A DNA stretch of 64,000 nucleotides from Limnocylindrus sp040397235 (GCA_040397235.1 JBBAWH010000005.1:42311-106310); one strand, 5' to 3'. Numbered from the stretch's first letter, positions 35,178 to 44,997 are shown. Made by a program: numbers and translations. Notes: generated by a model from the sequence alone, not told the origin.

Positions 35178-35227
35178 ATGGTGTCAACAGGGGGCGCTGC
35201 CTCCATGGTGAGCACCCAGGAGGTTCC

Positions 35228-36760
35228 ATGGCGCAGGGGGGTCGACAGGCAATCATCGTGGGGAGCGGCTTCGGCGGCCTCTCCACGGCCATCCGCCTCC
35301 TCTCCGACGGCTGGCAGGTCACCATCCTGGAGGCCCGCCCCGAGATTGGCGGCCGCGCCTCGCGCATCCAGGAGGGCGGCTACACCTTCGACACTGGCCC
35401 GTCGCTCATCACCATGCCCTGGCTCTTCGAAGAGGTCTACGCCGCAGCTGGCGAGAAGATGTCGGACCACGTCACGCTGCGCCAACTGCAGCCGGGCTAC
35501 CGCATCTTCTGGACGGGCGAAGATCGCCACTTTGACTTCGGTAGCGACCGCGAGCAGCTGCTCGCCGAGATGCGCAAGTTCTCGAACGACGACGCCAATC
35601 AGCTCGAGGCGTTCCTGGCCGCATCGGGCGCGATCCACCGCGAGGGGATTCTCGTCTCCGGTCGCCAGAACTTCTTGAACCTTAAGGACTTCGTCAAGCT
35701 CCTCCCGACCATGGCGCGCCTTGATGCAATTCGCTTCCTCCAGGGATGGGTTGGCAAGTTCTTCAAGGAGCCACATGTGCAGCAGGCGTTCGGCTTCCAC
35801 TCGCTCTTCATCGGTGGCGATCCATCGCGCGTTCCCGCCATCTATTCGGCACTCGCCTACCTGCAGATCGCCGATGGCATCTGGTACACCGAGGGTGGCG
35901 TCTACAGCATCATCGAATCGTTCGGCAAGATCATCGCCAAGATGGGCGGCGTGATTCACATCAACAGCAAGGTGGATCAGATCTTGCACCGCAACGGTCG
36001 CGCAACTGGGGTTCGCACCGCCGATGGCGAGGTACATAACGCCGACCTCGTCATCTATAACGGCGATGTGACGGCGCGTGATGCCCTTCTTCCAGACGCT
36101 CCCGATGCATTCCCATGGCGCCTGCGCCCACTGCGCACCACCATGTCGGCGCACATGCTCTACCTGGGCACCAACAAGAAGTTTGAGAAGCTCCTGCATC
36201 ACACCCTCGTGGTTGGTGATGACTATTACGGCTTCATTAAGGACGTCACCCGCGAGCGTCGCATGCCACGCAGCAACGCCGTCTACATCCATGCGCCATC
36301 GCGCACGGAGCCTGAAATGGCACCGCCCGGTGGCGACTCTATCGCGATCCTGCTCCCCGTGCCGAACCTGCGCTCGGGTGATGACTGGACTGAGGCGGAG
36401 CCGCGTATGCGCGACCGCACCCTGGAGTGGCTCGAGAACTGGGGTCTGCCTGGGTTGCGCGACTCCATCGTTGTCGAACGCTCGTGGACGCCGCTCACCT
36501 TCCGCGACGAGCTGCTCGCCCCTGACGGGAACGCCTTCGCCGTTGAGCCATCACTCGAGCAGTCGGCCTACTTCCGACAGCCGAACCGCGACCGAACCAT
36601 CGCCGGCCTCTACTACGTGGGTGGCGGCACGCACCCAGGCGCAGGGATGCCAGGCGCGCTCCTCACCTCCCAGGTAACCCAAGATCTGATTCGCGGGGAC
36701 TACCCTGCCCCATTCACGTCGCGTGCCACCGGCCCGACCGGAAATCTCGTCCGCCCGTAG
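35228..36760 (+). CDS. crtI: Phytoene desaturase (CrtI type)
   Basis: FAD-dependent carotenoid desaturase that converts phytoene to more conjugated carotenes. The dinucleotide fold is at the N-terminus (IIVGSGFGGLSTAIRLLSDG), followed by FDTGPSLITMPWLFEEV. The C-terminal CrtI signature is GLYYVGGGTHPGAGMPGALLTSQ. The length of 510 aa is normal. ATG 35228 has AGGAGG 5 nt upstream. It is followed at 4 nt by crtB, so the two form an operon for C40 carotenoid formation; no cyclase or ketolase is present in the window. Confidence 0.93.
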   Translation: MAQGGRQAIIVGSGFGGLSTAIRLLSDGWQVTILEARPEIGGRASRIQEGGYTFDTGPSLITMPWLFEEVYAAAGEKMSDHVTLRQLQPGYRIFWTGEDRHFDFGSDREQLLAEMRKFSNDDANQLEAFLAASGAIHREGILVSGRQNFLNLKDFVKLLPTMARLDAIRFLQGWVGKFFKEPHVQQAFGFHSLFIGGDPSRVPAIYSALAYLQIADGIWYTEGGVYSIIESFGKIIAKMGGVIHINSKVDQILHRNGRATGVRTADGEVHNADLVIYNGDVTARDALLPDAPDAFPWRLRPLRTTMSAHMLYLGTNKKFEKLLHHTLVVGDDYYGFIKDVTRERRMPRSNAVYIHAPSRTEPEMAPPGGDSIAILLPVPNLRSGDDWTEAEPRMRDRTLEWLENWGLPGLRDSIVVERSWTPLTFRDELLAPDGNAFAVEPSLEQSAYFRQPNRDRTIAGLYYVGGGTHPGAGMPGALLTSQVTQDLIRGDYPAPFTSRATGPTGNLVRP

Positions 36761-36764
36761 CGGC

Positions 36765-37658
36765 ATGACCCCCCAGCGCGATCCGCGCGTGGCGGCACTC
36801 CTCCCCGAGGCCCAGGCAACCATCAACCGCGTCGCACGCAGCTTCGCCCTCGCGGCGCGCTTCCTTCCAAGGCAGGTTCGCGACGACATCAACCTCCTCT
36901 ATTTGGCGCTGCGCCACCTCGATGATCTAGTCGACCTTGAGGCGCCGACTGGCTCCGTAGGGCGCGCCGAGGCCGCGCAACGCCTAGCGGCAATTCGTAC
37001 CTGGCTCAGCAGCGGAGCAATCGACAGCGCTGATGGCGATGAGCTAGCGATCTTCGTCGACCTGCAGCGTCGCAGCCCAGGGCTCCCCACCGATGCGATC
37101 GGCGCCTTCCTTGACGGCATGGAGGGCGATCTCGCCGGCCCTGCGATGGAGAGCGATGCCGATCTTGATCTCTACTGCTACCAGGTTGCAGGCACCGTTG
37201 GTCGCCTGATGGCGGCGCTCCTCGGTGTGCACGCTGGCGACGATGCGCAGGCAGATCGTGCCGCCCGTGCCCTTGGTGCGGCAATGCAGCGCACGAATAT
37301 CTTGCGCGACATCGACGAGGACCTTGCCAACGGGCGTGTCTATCTCCCCGCGAGCGCCCTACGGCGCGCTGGACTCGACCCTGCAGCAACGAGCGGCCCG
37401 ACCTCACTTCGTGATGGTGATCGGCGCGCGCTCTATTTGGCCGAGATTGCTCGAGCCGATGCCGACTACGAGGTTGGCACTGCAGGGATCCGGTACCTAC
37501 AGAACGGCGGCCGATCAATTCGCGTGGCGGCGCACCTCTATCGCGAGATCCTGCGACAAATCGAGCGCGACGGCTTCGGCCTGCGGCGGCCTCATCGGCC
37601 GGTGGTGGGACGAGCCCGCAAGGCCGCTGCCCTGGTGCGCGCAGTGACGAGCTCCTAG
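36765..37658 (+). CDS. crtB: Phytoene/squalene synthase family protein, phytoene synthase
   Basis: Joins two geranylgeranyl diphosphates to phytoene. Both Asp-rich Mg-diphosphate sites are visible: D53-D-L-V-D57 and D182-I-D-E-D186, the second followed by LANGRVYLP. The length of 297 aa is typical. I start at ATG 36765, 4 nt after the crtI stop; no ribosome site is seen, so translation is probably coupled to crtI. Pairing with crtI supports phytoene rather than squalene synthesis. Confidence 0.9.
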   Translation: MTPQRDPRVAALLPEAQATINRVARSFALAARFLPRQVRDDINLLYLALRHLDDLVDLEAPTGSVGRAEAAQRLAAIRTWLSSGAIDSADGDELAIFVDLQRRSPGLPTDAIGAFLDGMEGDLAGPAMESDADLDLYCYQVAGTVGRLMAALLGVHAGDDAQADRAARALGAAMQRTNILRDIDEDLANGRVYLPASALRRAGLDPAATSGPTSLRDGDRRALYLAEIARADADYEVGTAGIRYLQNGGRSIRVAAHLYREILRQIERDGFGLRRPHRPVVGRARKAAALVRAVTSS

Positions 37659-37671
37659 AGGGACCCCTACC

Positions 37672-38604
37672 TCAGTGCGCGCGGGCGTAGCGCGCGAGGA
37701 GCGAGAGCGAGACCACCACGATCGCGGTACCGAGCAGTTGGATCGGGGTCGTCACATCGTTCAGGAAAACCACACCACCAACCAGCGCGACCACCGGTAC
37801 CAGCGTGCTGAATTGGCTCACCGTTGTCGTAGGGATGCGTCGCGTCGCTTCGAGATAGAAGATGAACGGTGCAGCGCCGCCGAAGACGCCAGTTGCAACT
37901 GAGACGGCCCACTGGATCTCGGTTGCTGGCAGTTGAAGGTCGCCGTTAAAGATCGTGACGCGCACGATCAGGAGGGCGAGCGAGGCGAGTGCCGCCACCA
38001 GCAGTTGCGATGCGACAAGCGGCAGCACCGGCATGGTGCGCACCAGCTTTGAGGAGATGAGCACATAGGCGGCGCCGCAGAAGAGTCCGAGTGTGGCGAA
38101 GATGATCCCCTCCGGCTTGAGCGTGCCCGCGACACCAGCGCCGCCGACCACGAGGGCCACGCCGAAGATCGAGACAACCATGAGGATGGCGGCCTGACGA
38201 CTCACCCTCTCGCCGAGATATGGGGCGGCCAGAATGGCGATCAACACCGGATTCAGTGACGAGACGAGGGCGACGAAGGCGCCGCTCGAGAAGATGATGC
38301 CGACGTTACCGAGGGTGTACGCCCCCCACGGCTCGATGATCCCGGTCGAAGATGCCCGCAGCAGCCCTGGGTGTCGGAAGCCGCTCAGCTCGCCACGGAT
38401 TGCACCGAGCACGAGCAGCACTAGAAAGCCGACGCCAAGCTCAATAACCAGGAACGTGTCGTTCCCCACCCCCGCCGAAAGGACGTAATCCGACGTTGTC
38501 GAACCGAAGCCCCACGCGAGTGAGGCGCCGATCGCGCAGAGGATCCCGACCGTTCGCCGGGAGGTTCCGCGAGCCGCGCCCGCGGTCCCCCCAGCGTTGC
38601 TCAT
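37672..38604 (-). CDS. DMT-superfamily transporter with two EamA domains
   Basis: Membrane protein of 310 aa with about ten helices in two EamA repeats, probably a metabolite exporter. N-terminal GILCAIGASLAWGFGSTTSDYVL and second-half GVFGGAAPFIFYLEATRRIPTTTVSQFSTLVPV are typical. Its ATG overlaps the stop of the DUF885 gene (ATGA). The substrate is unknown. Confidence 0.8.
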   Translation of the reverse strand: MSNAGGTAGAARGTSRRTVGILCAIGASLAWGFGSTTSDYVLSAGVGNDTFLVIELGVGFLVLLVLGAIRGELSGFRHPGLLRASSTGIIEPWGAYTLGNVGIIFSSGAFVALVSSLNPVLIAILAAPYLGERVSRQAAILMVVSIFGVALVVGGAGVAGTLKPEGIIFATLGLFCGAAYVLISSKLVRTMPVLPLVASQLLVAALASLALLIVRVTIFNGDLQLPATEIQWAVSVATGVFGGAAPFIFYLEATRRIPTTTVSQFSTLVPVVALVGGVVFLNDVTTPIQLLGTAIVVVSLSLLARYARAH

Positions 38605-40289
38605 GCCTTCGGCTTGACCCAGTTCGGCATCTCGGCCTCAAAGACCGGGAGCGGAATCTGGCCGTGTCCAATGGCGTGATCGTGGAAGGACTTGATGTCG
38701 AACTTGTCGCCATCGCGCTTCTCGATCGCGGCGCGCGTGCGTTGAATGGCACGCTGCCCAACCTTGTAGCAGAGTGCCTGCGCTGGCCAGGCGATGTAGC
38801 GATCGGTCTCAATCTCGGCGTCGGTTCGCGGCAGCCCAACGGACTCCATGAACGCCACACCCTTATCGCGGTCCCAGCCGAAGGCGTGGAGGCCAGTGTC
38901 AACGACGAGGCGCGCCGCGCGGTGCGCCTGACCCTGAAGCATGCCGAAGCGCTCCATCTCGCTGCGATAGAGGCCGAGCTCGTCGGCGAGTCGCTCCGAG
39001 TAGAGGCCCCAACCCTCAACGTAGGCGTTCCCCGCAAGGTGCGAGGCGTGCTTGCGCAGGTCTGGCAAGAACTCCAACTCCATCTCGAGTGCGATCTGGA
39101 AGTGGTGGCCTGGAATGGCCTCGTGATACGTGGTTGGTGCAAGGGCGTGCAGGAAGCGCGACGGCAGGTCGTAGCCGTTCACGTAGTACGTCCCTGGACG
39201 CGAACCATCAGCCGCAGGGCTGAAGTAGTAGGCGGCGGGTGCATCCTTCTCCTTGAAGTCTTCGACCGCCTTCACATCGCAGCCAGCCTTCGGGAAACGC
39301 CCAAAGACCTTCCCCGCTTCGGCGTACCCGCGATCAATGTCTTCCTTAATGCGCACGATGAGCGCCTCTTTCGACGCGGCGACGTTCGTTGGATCGCTCT
39401 CGGCGGCATCGCGTAGTTTGTCGATGGAGCCGCCGAAGCCAAGCTTCGTCGAGATGACCTTCATCTCCTCCTGGATATCGGCCCACTCCTGCAGGCCGAT
39501 CTCGTGGAGCTCCTTCGGATCGAGCTGTAGGCCGGTCCAGCTGCGGATGGCCACCTTGTAGAGCTCGGCGCCGTTTGGTGCGGAGCAGAGGCCCGGCACC
39601 TCGCGCGCCTTGGTGCGGTAGCTACCAGTGATCGCCTCGTAGTAGCGCTTGATCTGCGGGTCGACATACTCGGCCACGATCGTGACGAGCTCGGCTCGCT
39701 CCGCGTCACCGGCAACGTTAGCGGCGGTGACGATCGGTGACTGTTCGGTTGGAATGGCCATCAAGCCGTCGAGCTGGGCGATCAGTCGCTCGGTCGAGAT
39801 CTTGGAGGCAACAAGGCCACGCTTCTCCGCCTCATGCACGCGTGCGATCGCCTCGTCCATGAACTTCGGGAAGGCCTTGAGTCGGCTCACCAGCTTGGCG
39901 AACTTCTCTGGCGTCTTCGCATCCTGGAAGGTGACGATCTGCGGCAGGAGTGTCTGCACGCCATCCATGTGGTCAACCGAGGAGAGAAGGTCCATGCGGT
40001 GATCGTCCTTCTCAATGGCGATCGAGCCACCGACGGCGATCAGGTCGCGCGTGATCTTCCACTCGATGTCGAGCCCCTCGTCGCCAATGGCCTTAGCCGC
40101 TTTGGCGTACTTCTCCCACATGGCGCGGTCGCGCAGTCGCGCAGCGTCAGAGGTGTCGTCGAGCGCACCGTCGTTCACCTCAATGCCGAGGAAGGTTCCC
40201 CAGATTGGAGAGTGCGCGAGCATCTCTTTCCAGAGGTCGTCGGCGAGGGTCTTAACGGCCTGGTCGTTCGCGGATAGTGGCTTCGACAC
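38601..40289 (-). CDS. DUF885-family putative metallopeptidase
   Basis: Soluble protein of 562 aa with a gluzincin-like zinc site HEAIPGHHFQ and a later EGWGLYSERLADELG, which is characteristic of DUF885 proteins. Members are suspected carboxypeptidase-like enzymes; no substrate can be given. I start at GTG 40289 because GGGGAGGAG lies about 8 nt upstream; the longer frame is unsupported. No signal peptide is seen with this start. Confidence 0.8.
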   Translation of the reverse strand: MSKPLSANDQAVKTLADDLWKEMLAHSPIWGTFLGIEVNDGALDDTSDAARLRDRAMWEKYAKAAKAIGDEGLDIEWKITRDLIAVGGSIAIEKDDHRMDLLSSVDHMDGVQTLLPQIVTFQDAKTPEKFAKLVSRLKAFPKFMDEAIARVHEAEKRGLVASKISTERLIAQLDGLMAIPTEQSPIVTAANVAGDAERAELVTIVAEYVDPQIKRYYEAITGSYRTKAREVPGLCSAPNGAELYKVAIRSWTGLQLDPKELHEIGLQEWADIQEEMKVISTKLGFGGSIDKLRDAAESDPTNVAASKEALIVRIKEDIDRGYAEAGKVFGRFPKAGCDVKAVEDFKEKDAPAAYYFSPAADGSRPGTYYVNGYDLPSRFLHALAPTTYHEAIPGHHFQIALEMELEFLPDLRKHASHLAGNAYVEGWGLYSERLADELGLYRSEMERFGMLQGQAHRAARLVVDTGLHAFGWDRDKGVAFMESVGLPRTDAEIETDRYIAWPAQALCYKVGQRAIQRTRAAIEKRDGDKFDIKSFHDHAIGHGQIPLPVFEAEMPNWVKPKA

Positions 40290-40349
40290 GATCTGGGCTC
40301 CTCCCCGGGACTCCGGGACTGCTGCGCCCAAGTGCTGGGCGCCTCCCGC

Positions 40350-40805
40350 TCAGGATACGGCTTGTGCCCCTTCTCGGGGGCGACGGGGGCGCAGGGCGAG
40401 GTGCAGGAGTAGCCCGAGTGGTCCGAACATGAGGGCGAGCGTCAACGCCGCAATACGGAGCGGCGCGCCCACACCTCGACTGAGGCCATCGAGCCAGATG
40501 AACCGCCCAGCGATAAGGTCGAAGGCAAGCACATGGAGCCACACAGCGAGGCTCCCCTCTGGGGTTGCGAGTGACGTTGAGATTGCACTCAGTGTTGGAT
40601 TGAGCAGGGTTCCGAGAATGGCACCAGCGCTGGGAATTACCAGGGCTGCATAAATGAGTCCAATCGCAACAACTGGCCACGGCGTCAGCATGGTGCGTCG
40701 GGTGATCTCTGCGGTTGGGCGTACGGCCATCAGGAACCAGAATGGCCCAACGCCAATCGTCGCTGCAAGGAAGAGTGCGCTCAAGATGTCAGCTGAGAGG
40801 TTCAC
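40350..40805 (-). CDS. ABA4-like (DUF4281) membrane protein
   Basis: Membrane protein of 151 aa with four helices. The motif series matches the ABA4-like family: PFWFLMAV, LIYAALVIP, WLHVLAFDLIAGRFIW and LMFGPLGLLLHL. Plant ABA4 is needed for neoxanthin formation; the bacterial role is unknown. I start at GTG 40805 with AAGGAG 6 nt upstream, inside the last 17 nt of the preceding gene. A carotenoid link with crtI-crtB about 3 kb away is possible but unproven. Confidence 0.75.
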   Translation of the reverse strand: MNLSADILSALFLAATIGVGPFWFLMAVRPTAEITRRTMLTPWPVVAIGLIYAALVIPSAGAILGTLLNPTLSAISTSLATPEGSLAVWLHVLAFDLIAGRFIWLDGLSRGVGAPLRIAALTLALMFGPLGLLLHLALRPRRPREGAQAVS

Positions 40806-43128
40806 GATCAACTCCTTCTACTGCTTCGCTATTGGCAACGCCCCAGCCCATCGAGCTGAGGTCAAGTTGCGCCGCATCTCGCGCCGGCGGTTCGACGCCA
40901 AGATGCCCCTCAAGATCGGCGAGCCGCGGTGCCGCGAGACGAGAGAGTGCTGCGACTCGATCGGCCGCCAAGAGGTGCCAGTTCCCCGTCTCCCACGCAG
41001 CACTCAGCCGCTCATCGCGCGCCAGGCGGAGTTGCAGCAGCGGTACGAGCGCTGGCGCAAGAACGAGGAGCCGCACGACCTCGCGGTCGCTCGCGATGAG
41101 CGCGTGACGCTGCAAGAGCAGTTCGCCAACGGGGAGAGGGCCAGTAACGACCTCGCAGAAGAGCACAGCACGACCGCGGCGGTAGAGCACCGCGTCTACG
41201 GCGTCATAGGCGGCGCGATCGGAGCGAAGGCGCAGCGGTGGCGAGCTTTCAATTGGATCAACCGTGGCCCGCGCCCCGAGGGCGCGACCGGCAACAACCG
41301 TAGATGCGAGCGCAGGTGCGACCGAAACATGTAGGCCCATGCGGGGGCCAAGCTCCAGCAGCCCCGCAACGATAGTGAAACGTTCACTCGTGAGATCCGC
41401 TCGTGATGCGCGCGCCGTTCGAGCGCCATCAACCACGCTCGTATACGCATCCAGCATCGCGCTGCGAGGCTCTGGGCTAACGCCGACCAGATCGGCATCG
41501 AGTGCCACAAGGGCCTCGTCAACGCCGTCGCCTGCGCTGAGTGCGTCGACGAGCGCGAAGGCGGCGGCATCGGCGCGATCAGAGGCTGGGGTGGCCAAGC
41601 GCTCACGCTCCGCGCGCCCCTCAACAAAGATGCGTCCATCAGCCACGGCAATGAGTTGATCGAATGAGCCGGCGGGGCGGAGCTTCGCATGCAGATCGGC
41701 AACGCCGCGCAGCTCTTCGGCAAACGCTGCTGCATCGAGCAGCTCCCCTGCCGCATGTGCTGCACCAGCGCGCGCCGCTGCGTAGGCGGGGAGGATCTGT
41801 CGCGGCGTAGCAGGCTCGCCATGAGCGACCACAAGGTCACTCATGAGCGCGATCTGACTGCGGGACTGCAGGACCTTTGCCGGTGGCTCGCTCATTCGCG
41901 CCGTCACGGTGAGTCCGGGGGTGCGGCCGTCGTCGAGACGCCGGGCCACGCTGCCTGCAGCGCCCGCAAGGCTGATCGCCGTTAAGACGCCGGCCAGCTG
42001 TTCAGCGTGATCATCAAGATCGATCACGAGGAGCGGGTCGTGACGCATCAGTGGATTCATCGCCACGAGGAGTCGCGCCAGGGCGGCGGCGATCGTTACG
42101 GCATCGTTTGATTGCAGCGCGGCGAGGAGTGGGTCGGGCTCACTCTGTTCGCCAGCCCAACGCGCGGCAATCGCGCGGTCGACGAGTTCATCGGCGCTGC
42201 CGCCCACGGTGACGCGCAGGAGCGCGACACGAATTGCAGGGGTGCGCGTCACGAGCGTTGCCAGCGACGTGCGCGCGGCCGCTCCGCCGCGCAGAACGAT
42301 CGTGCCGCTCCCTGGGTAGGTGAGCGCGGAGAGGTCGCTACTCATGGTGAGCTGTGGCGGCACCGGCTGGGCAGTCAGGTAGATTCGGCGACGGGTATCG
42401 ATGGCATCGAGAAGCGCCTGCCATGGCGCGATCTCCCACCAGGTTCGCCCGGCGCGCTGTGGTCGAGCCATCGCCGCCGCCGCTTCGGTCAACGTGAGGC
42501 GCAGTGCCCCCAGCATCACGGCGCTCTCGCTCGAGCGCTCTAGGGCACTACTCAGCGCATCAAGCGAGCGCAACTGTCGAGTGCTCCAGCGTGCCGCAGC
42601 GCCGTCAACGACGCCAGCGAAGCGACTATCAACTCGGGCACGAACCGCAGGCTCGAGCAGCCCAGCAGAGGCGACCTCGTTCGGCAGCATGGTCGCGGCG
42701 TCACCACCACGTCGCCCGAGGGCACGGCAGGCGGCACAGGTGGCGCGACGCGCCGCTGGTTGCGCACGCTCCTGGTCCGCATCAAGCGCCTCCTCCCAGC
42801 GCCAGGCGGCGACGCGCACGGCCTGCCCACAGGCGGCACAGCTGCTCTGCCATCCGGCCTCGAGCGCCTCCGATGCCGATGCCAGCAGCTCCGCTGCGGC
42901 CGCCTCATAGGCGCGCACCGTTGGGGGGCGAAGCTCGGCAGAGATCGCCCACTCATCCACAGCATCGCGCGCATGAAGGAGGCTGCGATGCTCACGTGAA
43001 ACGCTCGCCAACGCCAAGGCGCTACTGCGCGCGGTGAGATCAACGGTCAGTTGATCGCGTGCTGATACGACGGGAGTCGTTGCGGACGGCGCGAGTGCGA
43101 CGGTGAGTCGGGCGGCGCTGCGATCCAC
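40789..43128 (-). CDS. Large hypothetical protein with zinc-ribbon pairs; degenerate DNA-methylase-like
   Basis: Protein of 779 aa, Ala/Arg-rich, soluble. Two CxxC pairs are at Cys97/Cys100 and Cys131/Cys134. The C-terminal module from about residue 641 (YDAVDAVLYRRGRAVLFCEV, then RHALIASDREVVRLLVLAP and GNWHLL) resembles, from memory, the C-terminus of large Chloroflexota DNA-methylase-like proteins. Where such proteins carry the catalytic DPPY, here SDLSALTYPGSGTIVLRGGA (263-282) has none, and no SAM glycine-rich motif is seen, so it looks non-catalytic. This relationship is inference. The start is GTG 43128. It overlaps the ABA4-like gene and follows the TPR gene by 25 nt. Confidence 0.55.
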   Translation of the reverse strand: MDRSAARLTVALAPSATTPVVSARDQLTVDLTARSSALALASVSREHRSLLHARDAVDEWAISAELRPPTVRAYEAAAAELLASASEALEAGWQSSCAACGQAVRVAAWRWEEALDADQERAQPAARRATCAACRALGRRGGDAATMLPNEVASAGLLEPAVRARVDSRFAGVVDGAAARWSTRQLRSLDALSSALERSSESAVMLGALRLTLTEAAAAMARPQRAGRTWWEIAPWQALLDAIDTRRRIYLTAQPVPPQLTMSSDLSALTYPGSGTIVLRGGAAARTSLATLVTRTPAIRVALLRVTVGGSADELVDRAIAARWAGEQSEPDPLLAALQSNDAVTIAAALARLLVAMNPLMRHDPLLVIDLDDHAEQLAGVLTAISLAGAAGSVARRLDDGRTPGLTVTARMSEPPAKVLQSRSQIALMSDLVVAHGEPATPRQILPAYAAARAGAAHAAGELLDAAAFAEELRGVADLHAKLRPAGSFDQLIAVADGRIFVEGRAERERLATPASDRADAAAFALVDALSAGDGVDEALVALDADLVGVSPEPRSAMLDAYTSVVDGARTARASRADLTSERFTIVAGLLELGPRMGLHVSVAPALASTVVAGRALGARATVDPIESSPPLRLRSDRAAYDAVDAVLYRRGRAVLFCEVVTGPLPVGELLLQRHALIASDREVVRLLVLAPALVPLLQLRLARDERLSAAWETGNWHLLAADRVAALSRLAAPRLADLEGHLGVEPPARDAAQLDLSSMGWGVANSEAVEGVDREPLS

Positions 43129-43153
43129 GTGAACGCTCTCCGCCTATCTGCGA

Positions 43154-44029
43154 CTAATCGTCGTTGCTGCCAGCCTCTTCGCTGTCAGGAAGGAATGCGT
43201 CGTCAGAGGTCTTCTCTGGCGGCGCAACGCTCGGTCGCTCGGCGACTGGCGTCTCATCTTCGTACGAATCCTCATCATCGTCGCCGAAGCCCTCGTCATC
43301 GCGGAAGAACGAGCCCTTCGTGTATGGTCGCTCATCGCTGTTACGGGTGGCCGTTGGGAAGGAGACCTTGCCAACATTGCCAGCGCTGACGTGCTTTTCA
43401 CGAATGATGATGCGAATGTCGCCACCGCTGATTGAAGTGATCCCCGATGTGTAGCTATTGCCATCACCGATCAGTTTGACCAGTCGTGCAGCGATGCGTG
43501 GCTCGACGCGACCGATCTCAACACCGTTCGCCTTGGCGATCAGCCGATTGCCAAGAACGATCAGCTCGACCAAGTCGCCAGGATTTACCTGCGCGAGCGT
43601 TCCAGCATCGGCAACATTCGTCAGCGCAGCGAACCCGGTGGTGCCCGCCTCTTGAATAAAGATGCCGGCGGGCGTTGTCGCCCCCTCGGTGCTCGCGGTG
43701 GTCTTCTTGCCGACCTGCTTAATGAGGCCCTTCAGGCGCTCAAGGTTGCGCTCGGCAATGCGATTGAGTGGATCGAGCGCGAGGGTTGCCTGATACTCCC
43801 TCTTTGAGCCGGCGAGGTCGCCCTGCTCCCAAAGGCACTTGGCGAGACGGTTCTGCGCTTCGACGCGCTCCTCAACCTTGATGGCGTCACCGAGGTCGAG
43901 GATTGCCGTGTTCGCCTCACTCGCATCTTTCCAACGTCCTTGAGAGGCGGCCTTCAACGCGATTTCAGCCTGCTCCTTGGCGGTGCGGCTCGGCTTCTGG
44001 GTGGTTGGGGTCTCGTTGGCGAGGGTCAC
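43154..44029 (-). CDS. TPR-repeat protein with acidic C-terminal tail
   Basis: Protein of 291 aa. Two or three TPR helical pairs occupy about residues 10-95 (ALKAASQGRWKDASEANTAI, CLWEQGDLAGSKREYQATL, ALDPLNRIAERNLERL). A central beta-rich domain (FIQEAGTTGFAALTNV to RIIIREKHV) follows, then a strongly acidic disordered tail. I start at GTG 44029 because GAGGAGGAG lies about 5 nt before it. It probably mediates protein contacts and sits directly upstream of the 779-aa protein gene. Confidence 0.7.
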   Translation of the reverse strand: MTLANETPTTQKPSRTAKEQAEIALKAASQGRWKDASEANTAILDLGDAIKVEERVEAQNRLAKCLWEQGDLAGSKREYQATLALDPLNRIAERNLERLKGLIKQVGKKTTASTEGATTPAGIFIQEAGTTGFAALTNVADAGTLAQVNPGDLVELIVLGNRLIAKANGVEIGRVEPRIAARLVKLIGDGNSYTSGITSISGGDIRIIIREKHVSAGNVGKVSFPTATRNSDERPYTKGSFFRDDEGFGDDDEDSYEDETPVAERPSVAPPEKTSDDAFLPDSEEAGSNDD

Positions 44030-44100
44030 GGGCTCCTCCTCAATAAAGCGCATGCGGGCTGATGCCCCCCGCTATGCCGTTGGCGAAGGATAGCCGATCG

Positions 44101-44997
44101 CTAGCGACCGACCCCGATCCAGAGGAGGGCGACCCCCGTGGCGACCGTGAGCGCAAGGATTTCGAAGATGAGCCGCGGGTCACGGCGCTCCCCTTCAGGG
44201 GTTGCCGCCCAAATCTCACGGGCATAGAAGAGGACGGCGAGACCCGCCGGACCAGCGAGCCGTGCGACGCCAACCGTGGCGAAGATGATGGATGCGACGC
44301 CGTTCAGGGCCGCAGCGCCGAGGGCGTCACGCACGATCGCCGAGGTCCGCTCCCGTCGAAGGCTCGACATGCCTGCGGCAAGGAGGGCGGCCACTGCGGC
44401 GCTCCCGATGCCAACGGCAAGGATGGCGAGCGACCCAACGGGGTCTGGACGCGCCGATGGGGTGCTGGGGAGCGTCACGATCCCTGGAACCAGGGCGGAG
44501 ATGCCGATCGAGGCGGCGAATAGGACGAGAGTGAATACCGCCAGGCTTGCGACACGATCGCGGTGGAGCGAGCCGCTGCCGCTCCGGCGCAGTCGCAGCT
44601 CCCATTCGACGGCGGCACGCAGGATGCCGATCCCCGCGGCAATCGCGATCACGGCGCCGATCCCCGTGGGGACAAGGCGCACCACACCAGCAATGGCGAG
44701 GGCGATCAGGCCGCCGAGCACCACCTCAGCGCCCATCGGCAGGTCGCGTTCCTCGGCGCGGCGGACGGCGTTCACCCCGACCGCACCGAGCAGCGCGGCG
44801 GCGGCGCCAGCCAAGACGGTTCCAGGGCCGGTCGCAAAGTGGGCGACCCCGGCAGCGACAGCAACGGCGACGATCGTCTCCGCCCAGGGGCGCGAGACCT
44901 CGACCTCACCAAACTCTGCCGCCGTATCGGTGAGGGCGGCGAGGCGTGCGGCGGCGAGGGAGGGGGCGCGACGGCTGGCCGATGTCGATTGGCTCAT
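44101..44997 (-). CDS. Hypothetical multi-pass membrane protein
   Basis: Protein of 298 aa with about seven hydrophobic helices and few polar loops. The N-terminal 45 residues are soluble and basic. No family is recognised. I start at ATG 44997 because the longer frame runs into the divergent gene's leader. There is no ribosome site, but TACCCT lies 6 nt upstream, so a leaderless transcript is likely. Confidence 0.6.
   Translation of the reverse strand: MSQSTSASRRAPSLAAARLAALTDTAAEFGEVEVSRPWAETIVAVAVAAGVAHFATGPGTVLAGAAAALLGAVGVNAVRRAEERDLPMGAEVVLGGLIALAIAGVVRLVPTGIGAVIAIAAGIGILRAAVEWELRLRRSGSGSLHRDRVASLAVFTLVLFAASIGISALVPGIVTLPSTPSARPDPVGSLAILAVGIGSAAVAALLAAGMSSLRRERTSAIVRDALGAAALNGVASIIFATVGVARLAGPAGLAVLFYAREIWAATPEGERRDPRLIFEILALTVATGVALLWIGVGR

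Noticed and set aside
35150..36292. Open frame of 380 codons on the minus strand
   Set aside because: Antisense to crtI, which has complete FAD and CrtI motifs.
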